A stretch of 64,000 nucleotides of DNA from Onchocerca volvulus. Its lineage: Eukaryota; Nematoda; Chromadorea; Rhabditida; Onchocercidae. Each line of letters opens with the position of its first letter. Within the stretch, counting starts at the first letter, position 1. The position numbers were made by a program, and so were the translations under genes. Positions 39,901-51,700 of the stretch are shown in pieces. The notes below the pieces were generated by a model. That model made no database searches. It was not told the DNA's origin and worked only from the letters and a program-made list of their open reading frames with translations. The stretch lies in NCBI GenBank assembly GCA_000499405.2, contig HG738140.1:248001-312000 (forward strand). Direction: 5' to 3'.

Positions 39901-41924
39901 ATCCTTTTCAATAAAAAAGATAACGCTCTGATACAGTATGCTGAACCGCAACAGGCACAGCTTGGTTCGTAAATCTGTTAATTTCAAGTTCTATTCCCTT
40001 CTTCCTTCAATCTTTCAATTTTAAGTTTTATTTCCTTCTTGATATCAACGACAATACATCTAAATTCATCGTCCATTATGAGTAACTTGCATCAACGGTT
40101 CTTTTTGATGGGAAGGAAATTTCAAAAACTTTAGTGTTTGTTGATAAAGATTCTGTTGCTAAATCGCAACAATCGAATTTAAATTCCTATTTCTTTTATG
40201 TAAAATTAGGATGGTTTAATAACATGCCTCTTATTTTGAGTCAAATCATTATTCTGGCAACAGTCAGTTACGTTCCTGGTCCTGTTTTGTATTGTCTGTT
40301 ATTATTATTATTATTATTTTGTTATTTTTCATTATTGTTGGAGTCATTACTGCTACCACTATCATTGTCATTGTTATAACTACCAGTTTTATTGGCTTGA
40401 TTTTATTTATATTATTATTGTCTCTATAATTGAGCGCATCATTTTAGATGATCTGCCAGATAATAGCGATAATAATAGTATTATTAAGCTAAATAGCTTT
40501 GGCTAAAATTATAAAGTCTATTGCTGTAATTTTGATGCTTAACTCAAGAATTACTAAGATATTCATTTGTCTAATAGAGAATAAGAAACAGAGAGGAGGA
40601 CAGGGATTTCCTGTAATCCATGCAATGTTTCAGGCTGAGTTTTCAGAGTCTTTTTTTTTTCAAACAAAACTAGTTATTACTTGGAAGTTAGTAAGGATAT
40701 GTTTCCTCCTTCTTTATTATTATTAGCTATTATGACTGAGGAAATATTCATTCGATTTCTAATATTCAAAGAAAACTAATGAAGCATTATCCACAAAATA
40801 ATACTACTCATCACAGTATCAGCTGTTTCTTTCAGCTATTCAACATCTTGATAAAATTCGCTGGCATGATAAGCAGATTCGTGTTGCGACATCAAAGCAT
40901 AGCAATGTTCAGATGCCAAAAGAAGGTAATCACAGCTTTTTTTTCCTCACTTCTAATTTACTGCCATTTTTTGCGTCAATTATTCGGACATTGGCATGTC
41001 ATTTACTTTCCAAGAATTGATCTACAAATTTGATTTTTTCTTTTATCCAGAAAAGAAAGTAAGGGAAATAATAAGCTTTACTTTTTCCTTCTTTCGAAGA
41101 TTATTAGAGTTAAATAAAAGATTTTTATTTTAGGACAACCCGATGCTGGATTAACGCGCGATTATTCACAATCATCGTTGCATCGTTTCAAGAAACCTGG
41201 TAGCAAGAATTATTTGAATATTTATCCACCAAGTTCAACACTTCATCTTTCTAATATTCCACCAAATATTACTGAAGAATTCCTTACCAGTGCTTTCGAA
41301 CAACGTGGCTTCGTTCCTAAAGGCTTTAAATTTTTCCCGTTTGTTTTGCTTCACTTTGATTACTTTCTCGAAAATTCCAAACAGTCCATTGTAATTTTAT
41401 ACTGGTATAAGTTAAGAAGATGAGCTTAATTTTTAAGATTATTGAGAAACTGCTTCAGCGTCCGTTTTGACTACTTATATGATTTAAATTAGCAAGTTAG
41501 TATGATTTCAAAGAAGCCAATATACGAGTAGATCAGAGTGATTTCTTAAATTTTATCTGTTGAGTGACGATTAATGTTCGATTACATTAAAGATAACATT
41601 ATGTAAAATTAAAATAAAGATTACGTTATTAAATCGATCTTCCTTCCGACAAAAAATTATTCGTTTCGCAAAACATCAGCTTCTGTGCGACACGAAATTT
41701 GTTTGATTTCAAAGCAAATCTTCTATTTTATTATTTTACTTAAGTTGAATATAGGTACCTTTAGAATCAATCAGTTCCTTGCAATTTTCAGAAAGGATCA
41801 TAAAATGGCTCTGCTACAATTGAACGATGTGGAAACAGCAATTAACGCACTGATCGAAATGCATAATTTTAAACTGGCCGAAAATGCGCATCTTCGGGTA
41901 TCATTCTCAAAAAGTGGTATATGA
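10499..41924 (+). CDS. ptb-1: Polypyrimidine-tract-binding protein (PTB/hephaestus family), four RRMs, 5' end missing
   Basis: Nuclear RNA-binding regulator of alternative splicing that binds CU-rich tracts. Exons: 10499-10603, 10779-10926, 11083-11267, 11443-11525, 11809-11914, 36183-36402, 37039-37260, 37721-37852, 37938-38128, 38789-38822, 39872-39964, 40836-40925, 41134-41338, 41792-41924. Every junction keeps phase and has GT...AG ends; they give 648 codons and a TGA. RRM1 (about residues 109-185) includes [14 protein letters not shown] and [18 protein letters not shown]2 (about 246-320) includes [20 protein letters not shown], then the conserved [13 protein letters not shown]3 (about 453-530) includes [10 protein letters not shown] and [23 protein letters not shown]4 (about 565-648) includes [37 protein letters not shown] and the end [10 protein letters not shown], like vertebrate PTB ending FSKSTI. 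Exon 1 begins RGPNDLF, comparable to the N-terminal KRGSDELF of vertebrate PTB, so little coding sequence should be missing. A weak ATTAAA lies at 41982. The gene name follows family usage. Confidence 0.95.
11969..12165 (+). other. Candidate alternative terminal exon of ptb after RRM1, with AATAAA
   Basis: Exon 5 of ptb ends in phase 0 at 11914. Only 54 nt on, an acceptor (aattttag) at 11961-11968 opens a phase-0 exon reading seven codons (ASSRKII) and then TGA at 11990-11992. Overlapping AATAAA hexamers follow at 12155-12165. Together these would make a short mRNA for a protein with only the N-terminal region and RRM1. The splice site, stop and hexamers are seen directly; that the transcript exists is inference. 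It could also be a spurious site in the giant intron. Confidence 0.4.
24131..24166. repeat. Perfect hairpin, 16-bp arms and 4-nt loop
   Basis: The arm aaaactggaaattatt (24131-24146) is followed by the loop attg and then the exact reverse complement (24151-24166). It lies in the giant ptb intron. No flanking target duplication or terminal motif identifies it as a mobile element. The stem is too short for a usual pre-miRNA. Confidence 0.9.
29175..29480 (+). repeat. Two-copy tandem duplication of about 140 bp
   Basis: Copy 1 runs about 29175-29314 and copy 2 about 29340-29480, separated by about 25 nt. Both share the block aaattgatggtatcatcttg, then actcataaaatag, then tgttatct..gttctcatcagtg, and end in aacaatgaaatttatt. 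Substitutions and small indels are scattered through them; I judge identity to be roughly 80-85% by eye. It is a diverged local duplication in intron 5 of ptb with no coding content. Confidence 0.85.
29859..30215 (-). pseudogene. Decayed ORF, possibly a POP5-like (RNase P/MRP subunit) retrocopy, antisense in the ptb intron
   Basis: Reading the minus strand from an ATG at 30213-30215 gives 57 codons, then a TAG (30042-30044), then 60 more open codons in the same frame to a TGA at 29859-29861. The composition is more balanced than the flanks. The reading contains [30 protein letters not shown] and, after the stop, [15 protein letters not shown]. This pattern resembles POP5 (an HG.FG block, then a strand, I.RxxR-like residues and a helix), judged from memory of the family. 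Upstream there may be a shifted remnant of the N-terminus. A single-exon copy with an internal stop suits a processed pseudogene. The identification is weak; an unrelated orphan ORF is possible. Confidence 0.3.
33422..33495 (+). repeat. (TG)37 dinucleotide microsatellite
   Basis: An uninterrupted TG repeat of 74 nt lies in the giant ptb intron. It produces artefactual ORFs of alternating Val-Cys on the plus strand and Thr-His on the minus strand. (UG)n in a sense transcript is a known binding site for TDP-43 and CELF-type RNA-binding proteins; any such role here is inference. Confidence 0.97.
33845..33940 (+). other. Possible exon upstream of the orphan terminal exon
   Basis: After a good acceptor (ttttcatag, AG near 33843) an open frame reads [16 protein letters not shown] and then an SSSRSPFS segment. 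Donor-like GT dinucleotides follow (for example before gttattcaacg) that leave one base over. That is the phase needed to join the exon at 34673. GC content is locally raised. A second frame is also open across the same bases, so the frame and even the exon are uncertain. Confidence 0.25.
34673..35547 (+). CDS. Long terminal coding exon, Ala/Ser/Gln/His-rich, product unknown
   Basis: An open frame of 290 codons runs from a splice acceptor (ttgtatcag, AG at 34671-34672; an alternative AG lies 6 nt on) to TAA at 35545-35547. It has no start codon of its own: the first internal Met codons are far into the exon. It opens with two bases of a split codon, so the upstream exon must end in phase 1. 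The product is low in hydrophobic structure: Ala-rich segments ([31 protein letters not shown]), a basic patch NKRKSS, a distinct block [14 protein letters not shown], and a Gln/Ser/His-rich tail ending SHSYEQISS. This looks like the disordered tail of a transcription factor or RNA-binding protein. It cannot splice in frame directly from ptb exon 5 (phase 0). It is therefore the 3' end of a nested plus-strand gene, or a ptb variant reached through another exon. I do not recognise the family. Confidence 0.65.
36435..36460 (+). repeat. (AC)13 microsatellite
   Basis: An uninterrupted AC repeat lies about 33 nt after the donor of the ptb RRM2 exon (36183-36402), inside the intron between the two halves of RRM2. 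Confidence 0.95.
36946..36985 (+). repeat. T40 homopolymer in the intron that splits RRM2 of ptb
   Basis: Forty consecutive T on the sense strand end about 50 nt before the acceptor (cattttag) of the second RRM2 exon at 37039. In a PTB gene a long pyrimidine run next to an acceptor invites the idea of self-binding. It could equally be ordinary homopolymer drift or the tail of a retroposed sequence. Its exact length is unreliable in most sequencing. Confidence 0.9.
38442..38576 (+). other. Candidate 135-nt cassette exon inside RRM3 of ptb
   Basis: The 660-nt intron between ptb exons 9 and 10 holds a 45-codon open block. It is bounded by an acceptor (tttatgccacag, ending 38441) and a donor (gtaatt at 38577). 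Exon 9 ends in phase 0 and exon 10 starts in phase 0; this block is 135 nt with no stop, so it could be included or skipped without changing frame. The reading contains [18 protein letters not shown] and [19 protein letters not shown], a helical-looking composition unlike intron noise. Inclusion would insert 45 residues after the first strand of RRM3 ([10 protein letters not shown]). Boundaries and phase are seen directly; use as an exon is inference. A fragment of an unrelated gene is the alternative. Confidence 0.4.
39012..39227 (+). other. Acceptor followed by 71 open codons in ptb intron 10, status unclear
   Basis: After ggcatatttcag (AG ending 39011) one frame is open for 71 codons to TAG at 39225-39227. 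It reads [20 protein letters not shown] and then a basic segment with [16 protein letters not shown]. This is not the frame that ptb exon 10 would impose. Joined to exon 10 the block would read about a dozen codons and stop, ending the protein within RRM3. It may be a poison-exon site, a gene fragment or chance. Confidence 0.2.
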
Positions 41925-44900
41925 AAGTAATCAATTTATCTCTTCTTTTTATAATTTGCTGAAATTTATTTATTTCACATCATTAAAATAATGTAATTTC
42001 TTATCATTGTTTATGTTTGTTATATATTCGTTGTCACTTTTTATTCGTCATTTTTTATTTTTTCTTTTTTGTTCTCTTCTCGAAGTAACCAAGAAATGTT
42101 TTTGTAATAGCAATTAACGAATCAGAAAATAGGTCATATTCAGCAAAATATTTGACCACTCTTATTATTAAAAAATTATCAAATGGATTTTTATGAATAG
42201 GATGTATCAAAATATCTTTTTATGAGTTCACTTTTGTTTTTCCGGTGCTTTTCACTATTAATTTGAAAAATGCACTTTGAACTATTAATAATTAGTTCCT
42301 CTCTTCCGGTTTCTGTATTGCGGTCAAACTTCTTTTATTATTTATTTCGCCTACAACATTAGCCGGATAGCTTGCCTAGAAACCTTATCTAACGTCTTTT
42401 TTCTAATTGACTGTATGCAGGTCCAATATCTAGCCTAAAAAAAATAATCTTTAAGGCAAAAATTGCTATAAAATTTCAAGATATATTTAGTATGAATTAA
42501 ACAAACACAAATGTTCAAGCGCAAGGCATCTCGCTGGTTGATTCATACGGCTTTACGCAAGCAACAGATGAATCAAACTTTGTTTTAATTCCAATTTTCG
42601 CATAATTTAAAAACTATAGATGAGTTATATTGATTACTAGACGAATTTTTTCTTTCGAGGAAGAAATTGTGAATAAATGTTGTGCGAAGATAAATTGTCA
42701 AGACTAGCTTTTTTTTTTGGCAGTGCATCGATATTATTTTAAAGATTTGAAGGAATTATTAGTTTTAACCCAAAAATTCTTTTACATATACATTATTGGA
42801 TTTTCATTAATTTATCTGATTTTGAACTAGATTTGAAAAGCATTCGCCATTTTCTAAAATAATTTATTGCTCTCTTGCAAAAGCAAATGAATTTCAAATT
42901 TTAAGCACTATTGGAGAAGCTTGAACAAGTGTCTCATTTCTTTTCAGTAATAATTGTATTCATTTGTAATTGCAGTTGAAAGAAAATTCTGGTAAATTAA
43001 AATTTGCTGCTATATATTTGTCATTGACAGGTTTGGAATGTGATGCTGCTTCATTTCTTTTTTTTCTTACAGACTTTTCACGAAATTATTATGCACTCGA
43101 AATTTCTGAAAACTTTGTTAAATTAGCTAGTTTTTTACTCTGTTTTTGTCAATTAATTGCAATGGAAGAGCGAAATTTTTTTTTATAATTATGAAATTAT
43201 TTGAAATTTAATTTCATAAAGTAAAAGGGACAAAATAATTTCTCAAAATCCGAAATATTACATTTTGATATTTCCGAAACTTTTTGATGTAGTTTTAAAG
43301 TCTCCAGGCCTTATTTCACATTTCAGTGCTATGATATCAGGATACTTGCAAGTTGCCGGATACCTGTGACTTCTTAGAAATGGAAGTTTTTCTTAAAGCC
43401 ACTGAAATGTTTTCTTGTTCTCATGAAAAAAGGTGAATTTCTATATGCTTTGTTATTTATCTGTTGTATTATTCAAGCTGTTCATTCAAGCAATTAGAAA
43501 AATTGGAATCATTTTTCCGCTATTAGCGATATAAGTTTCAAGATACTGATTTCAGCAATAAAAAATTTGAAACGAATTTAAATGCTAGAATATATTCAGT
43601 CAGATCTCATTTGTGAGTAAAGTGCTACATGTATAACAAATTTTCAATAATCCCCTCAATTTTTTAAAAAAGAAGTTGAAAAAAAAACAGTCAACAGTAC
43701 TGCTTGAATAGCTCGGATAAAGTAAATTTATGGTACTTAATCATATTTATCAGTCAGTCTGTTATATGTAAATTGATTATTTCAATGCGGGTCATCTATC
43801 GTTCAGCATTACCATCATCATCAGATTGATTGCATTAACATTTGTATTTTTCATCTCATTTATATATTTCATGTAGAATAATCCGGCTTCAACATTTTAT
43901 TTTTTAAATTCAGCAATTAATTAATCAGCAAGTTATCAATTAAGCGAACAAATGTGAAGTCATTTTCTTGTTATTATATTTTGATTTGCATTAACTTTGT
44001 GCATGTGTTTGACATAGCATAATGTACAATTTTTTTCCTCTGAAATTCGAAAAAATCAGTCTGAAATAAATCCTGCCTTACTTGCAGGGCATTCAATCTG
44101 TACATTTTCTATTTTTTATCATATTGATAGATTGTGATGTTTAATCCTTTCGTCTTTCCTATTTTTTCTTTTTTTTTTTTTTTAAATGAACAATTTCGGC
44201 AATTTGGTTTAAATTACAATAATTTTCTTATGAAATTCTATCTTTTCTAAACGATCAGTTTTTGCATTTTCGGAAATTGCGAGGACGAATTTTTGATTTG
44301 AATTGCTCATTTATTCTTTTATTTATTATTTAAGGAGAAATCTGGCACAAATAATGAAAATAAGACTAAATTACGATAGTCACTGTCATCTTAAATTTCT
44401 TTTGAGATAATCACGAAAAGATATGCCGCTCTAAATTATCCCGTGCAGTCCAATTTCATTAGCTTCATTTATAATTAGAAAAGCATTGGTAATATTTGAT
44501 GCATTATAAGGATTTTTTTTAAATGCATTTCCTGCTCTTTCTGGACATCACCATACCTGTTAAATCTCAATAAATGAAAGATTTGGAAGCAGGAAACGAA
44601 TAGATGTTATAGGCATTGATTTGTCCTGTTATCGAAAAATTGTGAATTTGGCCATGTTACATTTTCATTTGGTTTCTTATGAGTCTCAAACTGAACAAAC
44701 ATGATAAATATACGTAATCCTTTATATCGGATAAGTGATTAGTTAGGACTGCATTCATGTCAATTCTCCATTCAATTTACTTTTGTAAAGTTAAAGTAAT
44801 ATTGCACTTGTTAAGCGTTACTACGTTGTATTTTTTCCTGTATTGTACTGGAATGGTGTGATTCGTCCCGAGAATTCTACATATCAATGTTTCGTACGTG

Positions 44901-47900
44901 ATACGTCACGTGCGAAAACTATAACATTGTCGCGCTGTTCCTCTTTCACTTTCTGTCACTCCGTCCCATTCTATCGCTTTCTCGGAACGCCGTTTTTCCT
45001 TCTATCATATCATTTCATATCACGTTATATCACATATCACTTTGTCATATTTCATCATATCATCATATCTTTCCCCTTCTCTTTGTCATATCAATCTCTT
45101 ATTGCTTCTCTCTTAATGTTTTGATTTGTTCCGCATACATTTCTGATTTGTTTCCTTTTCCATCCTTTGTTATATCTCTTACTAATCATTGATCATTCTT
45201 TTTTTTATGTCAATAAATACAACAGTCGAGTAAAGTTTAAAATTAAATGCGTTTCATTTGCTTCATACATACCTGATGATTTCGATACAAGTGATTGAAG
45301 CGCTTATTCGGACTTCTTATACCAAATAATTAACTATGCTTTCATTCATTTAGTGTCAAGATGAAAGCAGGCTTTGATCAAGTGTCAAAGACATAAGCAT
45401 TAATTATCCATGTTCATTAATTGATGAGCATTCCTCCAATTGCAAGAAAGAAGCAACTGAATCGAAGTAATCTAAGAAATGCCTACTGATCTGAAATTGA
45501 TAACTTTCATTTTCTTTTGATATTTCTCCATTATGACGGAATGATGGATTCGTTGGCAATACAGTTATCAGTGGTTCTGCTTGAGCTTCGTTTGCATGCA
45601 TCTGTTTGAATATCAAAGTTATTGATCTGTACGCCATTGATACAGTTCTATGCGGATGTACAGGTGAATTATCCTTCAATTTTTCGGAAGAACTATCTAT
45701 CCCGTCGCCACAATCAATTATGAGCAGAGGATTCGGTATGGACATGCAGTATTGTCATCCTGTATTCCACCATTCTCAACATATTCGTGTATTTTTCCAG
45801 TATTTCCGGCTTTTTTCCGATTAATCTGTGTAGAAGATGCGATGCGTAGATAAAATCACATTATTATATGTATTGCGCAGTAATCTCGCAAGTTTTCTTT
45901 AATGAAACTTTGCTTAAATGTGTATGAAGTGAACGACACCGTATCTTTTAAACTGATATCTCAATAAATGATCGATAAATGTGTTGTCAGGTAATTTGAG
46001 TTTTAAATGATAAATTAAGGAATAGGCCGTCGAAAACTTTACTTTCACTTCCTTAATGGCAATGCTTATTTGTCTAACTAAAATGGAGGAAACAACTAAC
46101 TCTTTGACACATAAGGAAAGTTAATTAAACAATTGTTCATTCTACTATTTTCTCTGAAAAGTGGTACGTCAGTCAGTCATTTCTTTATGTATTTAACTGA
46201 CTGTTTATATAAAATGTTTTCCACAAATCCAATAAAGGTTTTCGAATTAAAGATGGGCAAATATTCGCATCAAGACTGATAGTATATTCTAGCGCTGTGC
46301 TTCTTTATAATCTGTGTTTTTTTTTTCCTTTTTTTTTGCTTTTGCTTCTTTCATCGACAGAGAACTTGATGGTAGATTAAAATTTTCAATTTCAAAATTG
46401 ATTTCAATCGAAATCTAAATTAGACTGTGTCATCAGCAAAACTAGTTAGCTCACAAAATCTTCGTTTTAGTGATAAGGAATTTGGGTTCCATCAGAACTT
46501 CTTATTCTTGGTGAAAAGACGAGAGAGAAATAAACCAAGTGAGACATAAATATTTTCTTTTTAAGGAATTTTTTGTTATCATTGAGTAAAAATTATTTTT
46601 TTGTTCCTTTTCGCTTGTTTCAATACTTTCTTTTGTTTCTTTTTTCGTTTACCAGCTCGAAAAGTCTTTTATCAACGTCCAGTTTTTACATAGTCTTTAT
46701 GGATAATTTTTGTAAATTCCTTTGAATTTTGTTTTCATCAAATGAAATATCGAAGGATATGAATGGATCAGGCTTCTGAACTATTGGAGTAGATCACGAC
46801 AGTATGATACTAAGCGTCTAAAACGTCTCATAGTAATGATAATAATAATAAAATTTGCTGTGTAAAGAACAGAATAAGAAAGTATCGCAAAGAAATATAA
46901 TTACATACTCTCAGCGTTGAATAACGAGACGTTGGATTGCATGTTCAAAGCTTTTTGGATGAGTTATCATTTTGATCTTAGTAAAGTTGTTAATGATAAT
47001 TTGCAAAATGAATAATCGGAAAGATAAGCTCAATTTGATAAAGTGATCATTATAATAGACGTAAATGATGAAGATATTCCGTAATGAAATCATTTTCAAA
47101 TTTGATGGTTTTATCAAGCCATATCATGATAAGCCGATGGGAAGAGTATCAATACAGCCTTCTTCTTGTTATACGTTATTATCGTTTATGAATATTGTAC
47201 ATCATTTATTTTGAACATTTTTAATCTTGAAATACCTGATAGAGTTATTTTTCTTCTGATTGATTAGAAATTTGAAATGATTAAATTATTTTAAGTAGCT
47301 TAGGAAGTTTGCTGGTCATTTATCGATTGGAAGTGTCGAATTTGGTCATTTTTAATTTTATTCAGATTTAGTTACGAATTTGAATCATATAGACAGAAGA
47401 AACATGCAAATGCTAGATGCCTTTTTATCGTATTTGAAGAGAAAATAGCTGGCACTAATTGTAGAATGTCTTGCTATTATTTTCATTCATTTCAATTGGT
47501 ACTTTTCGGATATGAAACCAAGCTATCCAAAAGCAACAAAATTTAGCAAACGGAGGAATTAAAGAGAATTTCTTATGACTGAATTGACCTTTGGCTTTAG
47601 AAATTAGAAATCTAATGATGAGTCTTCGAAGGATTGATATTCGATTTGCGTGATAGAAAAAAACATTGGAATATTGCTACGTCTGATATAAAATAATCTT
47701 TTCATTGATATTTTAATTGATGAAGCTAATGTGACAAAAATATGATCTGTTTTATTACAAATGGCAATTTTCAATTGAGCAGTACGAATAAATTATGGAA
47801 ATCAATCATAATTCTATTTTCCTATATTACTCATTCTGTTGACAATCAAATCCTATCGATACAAAATTAAAACCGAATAAAGTCAAATTATGATAATAAA

Positions 47901-48788
47901 TTGTACATGACCAATTGCATCACTTCTTGCCTGTAAACTGCTGAATAATCTCCAACGTCCTCTATTCATTCTTCTCTTCACTGATGAAGCTAATTAATAT
48001 TAATAAAAAAAAAAATCACCATTGATTTGTTAATTTGCCATCAATTCATGGGCTGAAAATTATTCAGGCAGATTGATAGCAGTGGCAACAGAAGCGAAAT
48101 TAGTTAAACATTTGACGGAATCTTACACAAATGCATGTATTTTAAAAGTTTTTTTGAATGAATTCCAAGAGAAAAAAAGAATGCTTGATATTATCCGAAT
48201 TTCATTATTGCAACATAAAAACAAAAAGCTCGTTATGTGGGCAAAAATTAGCAAAATTCCAATAATAATCAATCATCATATGCACGAGACAGCAACTAAT
48301 TAGTAATTAATGTAGGTAGATAGCAGGTAGAAAACTGAAAATATCAAAAGATAAAGCAAGTAGAAGTGTTTCCTATTGCAAGTATTAGATAGAAGCGAGA
48401 CTAAAGAACAGAAGTTATCAGTTGGTTCACTGAAAGATATGAAAAAGAAAAAAAAACATGAAGGAAATTGAATTAATTACATTTGTCGTCAACAATACAT
48501 GCTACACTAATGGTCCCAACTGTCCACTTGTCATTCTAACTGTCCATTCCTTTTGTTTTAAAGATGAGAAATGCGATCTGATTGATCGATCAGCTCATTG
48601 TAATTATTTGACATATGAATTCTAAGACTGGCTACTCTCGCATTTATGGACAGCCATTGAAACACACAATTCACTTATCTTTTCCTCTCTCGGTTACAAC
48701 TTGGCAGCATAATTTACATCCAACTAAACTGATAATTGTATTATGATGACTGTTAGGAGACATGATGAAATCCAATATTGATAGCTAA
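41925..48788. other. Intergenic stretch between convergent 3' ends of ptb and glycogen synthase
   Basis: It holds the 3' UTRs of both genes (ptb from the left, glycogen synthase from the right on the minus strand) and AT-rich sequence. I recognise no gene. A 113-codon ORF on the minus strand (45404-45745) has a polar, plausible composition but no recognisable domain, no splice context and an overlapping open frame on the other strand. A stretch at 45006-45075 repeats variants of CATATCA. No AATAAA is evident close downstream of the glycogen synthase stop. Confidence 0.6.
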
Positions 48789-51700
48789 TCACTCATCACT
48801 TTCAGAAGTATCGGTAAAACTTGGTCGACGACTTTGTGATGCCGATGGTACTTTACCAATATTATTGTCGATTATTACATCCAGATTTGGATGCAGTCTT
48901 TCTAGTGCCATCCTTCTTGCTTCTCTGTAATAATGAGAGTACCTTCTGGGCTAGAAGTGCGATGTTTGATTCAAATAATCTAATTCGGGAAATTCAATTT
49001 AAACTATTAATATTTTGATCCGCTATTGATAAGAACAAATGCAGTACTGAAAAGATTTGATTTTGAGGATTGTTTCATGGTGAACTATCGAAATATTTAC
49101 CATCGAGAGTTATAGACGACTAAATGAGAATCTTCTAAAAACATTTGTCACGTAAGTTTTTAATTAAAATACTTCAAAATTAAGCTATCCACAATTGAAA
49201 CAAACAAACCTGTAAAATATTCCCAAGTTTTTCCAATCTAAAAGTTGACTTAAACGTTCCGTACGATTACGCATAATGATACGTTGGCGCCGTGAAAGTC
49301 CGCAAAAATCGTATAATACTTGAGCTAAATCACGTATTGAACCTTCGCAATCTTTAAACCGTCGATCTACTACGTAAATACCGTATGATGCGGCATCCGT
49401 TACGTTTTCCTTAAAGTTCTCCCGATAACAAAATCCCTATGCACTGTACTGATCAATTCAACAATAAATTGAGAATGATATTTTATTAAATAGTTTATGT
49501 TTGATTGAAATTCCAAGCATAATTTAAATTCAAAAAATTATTTCGGTTAGTGTATTTATAAAAAATAACAATCAATTATTGAAAAAAAATTGACGAATTT
49601 ATAATAATGGAATCTATAATATACAAGGCAGCATCAAATTAATAAACTTGAAAACGATAAATGATATCTTGATGAAATTGACAATCAAACCTGTATGAAA
49701 CAACCGAAACCGGAGAGATTCGTAGATACAGATGGTACTCCCATCACTGTGCATTCTGCCGGAGTATAGCCCCAAGGTTCATAGTAACTTGGAAAGACGC
49801 CGATATGACATCCACGAACGAATTCCTCATAATCCAGACCTATTAGCGGTGAAGCTGATGAAAGGAATTCTGCAAATTAATTGACGTTACATTATTATCA
49901 AAAATGATCAAAAGGAATTTAAAAATTCGAAAACAGTAATGACAAACGATTGAGTCCAATTAGCTCCAGTGCACTCGGTTTGTATTACTTTCCATAATGC
50001 GTTTTCATAAGTAAGGAAGGATGAGAATGAAAATTACTTCTTACCTGGGTGGTAAATAACTTTAACTCGATCATTAGGATTGTTGATAAGTTGTGTTCGC
50101 CGGAGAGCACTTAATACGTGGTCGGATGGATCCAACATATTATGTGTACAGACCGGCGGCAGTTCACGTTTCGCCCTTGCCATAATACACCGTTTTAACT
50201 GGAAATTTTATGTTGATCAATGATTTCTTCCTTTCATTAGTAAATCCAATTATTTCGCCGTGACATGAAACTTCGTCGTACGAGCGGTCAACGAGAAACG
50301 AGATATGGCTTTTTTGTAAAATAATGTTGTTTGTTTAGTTGTAGAGCGACTAATGCGATGCGACAATTCAAACTATCAAAATTATATGATTGTCGAATCA
50401 TTTCCTGACTTGACAGATCAAAACATTAAGCTTGATGTTTAACCTTGATAACTTAGGTAGATATGCTCAAAAGTTTCGTAAAGCATCAGGACATGGGAAA
50501 GCAATTAACCAGATAACTGAAAAAGTAATGTTCCTAATAGGCATCAATTCATTTTCAAACTTATGTGCTACAAGAAACTGTTCGTGATTTTCCGTTGCAT
50601 CATTTTAGTTCGAAAGATAATTAATTATTAATTAGAAATCAATCTTATCACAATAAAGAGAAAACTAGAAATATGCAAATCAAGTCGGAAACTGTCAACA
50701 TAAAGGTTTAATTAAAAATTGAAGAAGAAACACTAAAATAAGGGAATATAGTTCGTTCTCGTGCTTTTATTCATCATTCAAAAGGTAAATATAAATGATA
50801 TTATGACTGATAAATACCCTTTTATATATGAACTTAAATGGTAACACATTCTGACCTGAATCCGCTCGGCAGGTAACAATAATTCATCCTTATTCAGAAT
50901 ATGTCCTTTAAGGCATGATTCAAACAATCTCACAGCAATGCTTTCCTTGATTTTATCAATCGAATCCCGTAATTGTTTCGTTACTGCTTGTCCTTTCAAT
51001 GATTCAACATTGAACGAATTTGCCGCAGCTAAATGGATATCTGATATGATTAAGCAGAGAGTGGAATTGATAAGATGTGAAAACAGCAATAAATTTGATT
51101 TGAATAAGAATTAAATATTGTAATTTACAAAATGAGCATCGGATTCGAACATCATCTGTTCCTCAATGTGTTGATGATGTTACAGTAATACATAAATATT
51201 TCAGGTTTCTCTTGCTCTACACAAGTTGACTTCACTAGGATCATCTGACTTTGCCCATAAAAATCATATTTTTACCATTAGACGACATTCAGCGTCTATC
51301 TAATAATCAGCTACTGATATGCTATCATCTTAGATTTATGCCTTGCGTGGCGTGATGATGACATTACTGCTAAAAGTTTGCCTTTTTGAGGTCGTCTAAT
51401 GTCTTATGGCCTCACAGTTATGAACAAAATTCAAAGAAGTTTATGTAGAAGCTAAATGAAATACTGACCAGGATAAATGATAAAAGCCACCACAGTAACA
51501 TCCCGATAACGTGGATCGACCGTTGTCTTCAGGTAATGATTCAACCTGGCCAAGGATTCAATGAATATATCGCCACCTTTATTAATAAACTCATAACGTC
51601 CTGCAGTAAACATGTACAGTGTTTTGTCCAAATCGAAATTATAATGGCCATGGAAATGTCCTCGGATGAAATTGTTGATTTTCTCCTTCGCTATGGCATG

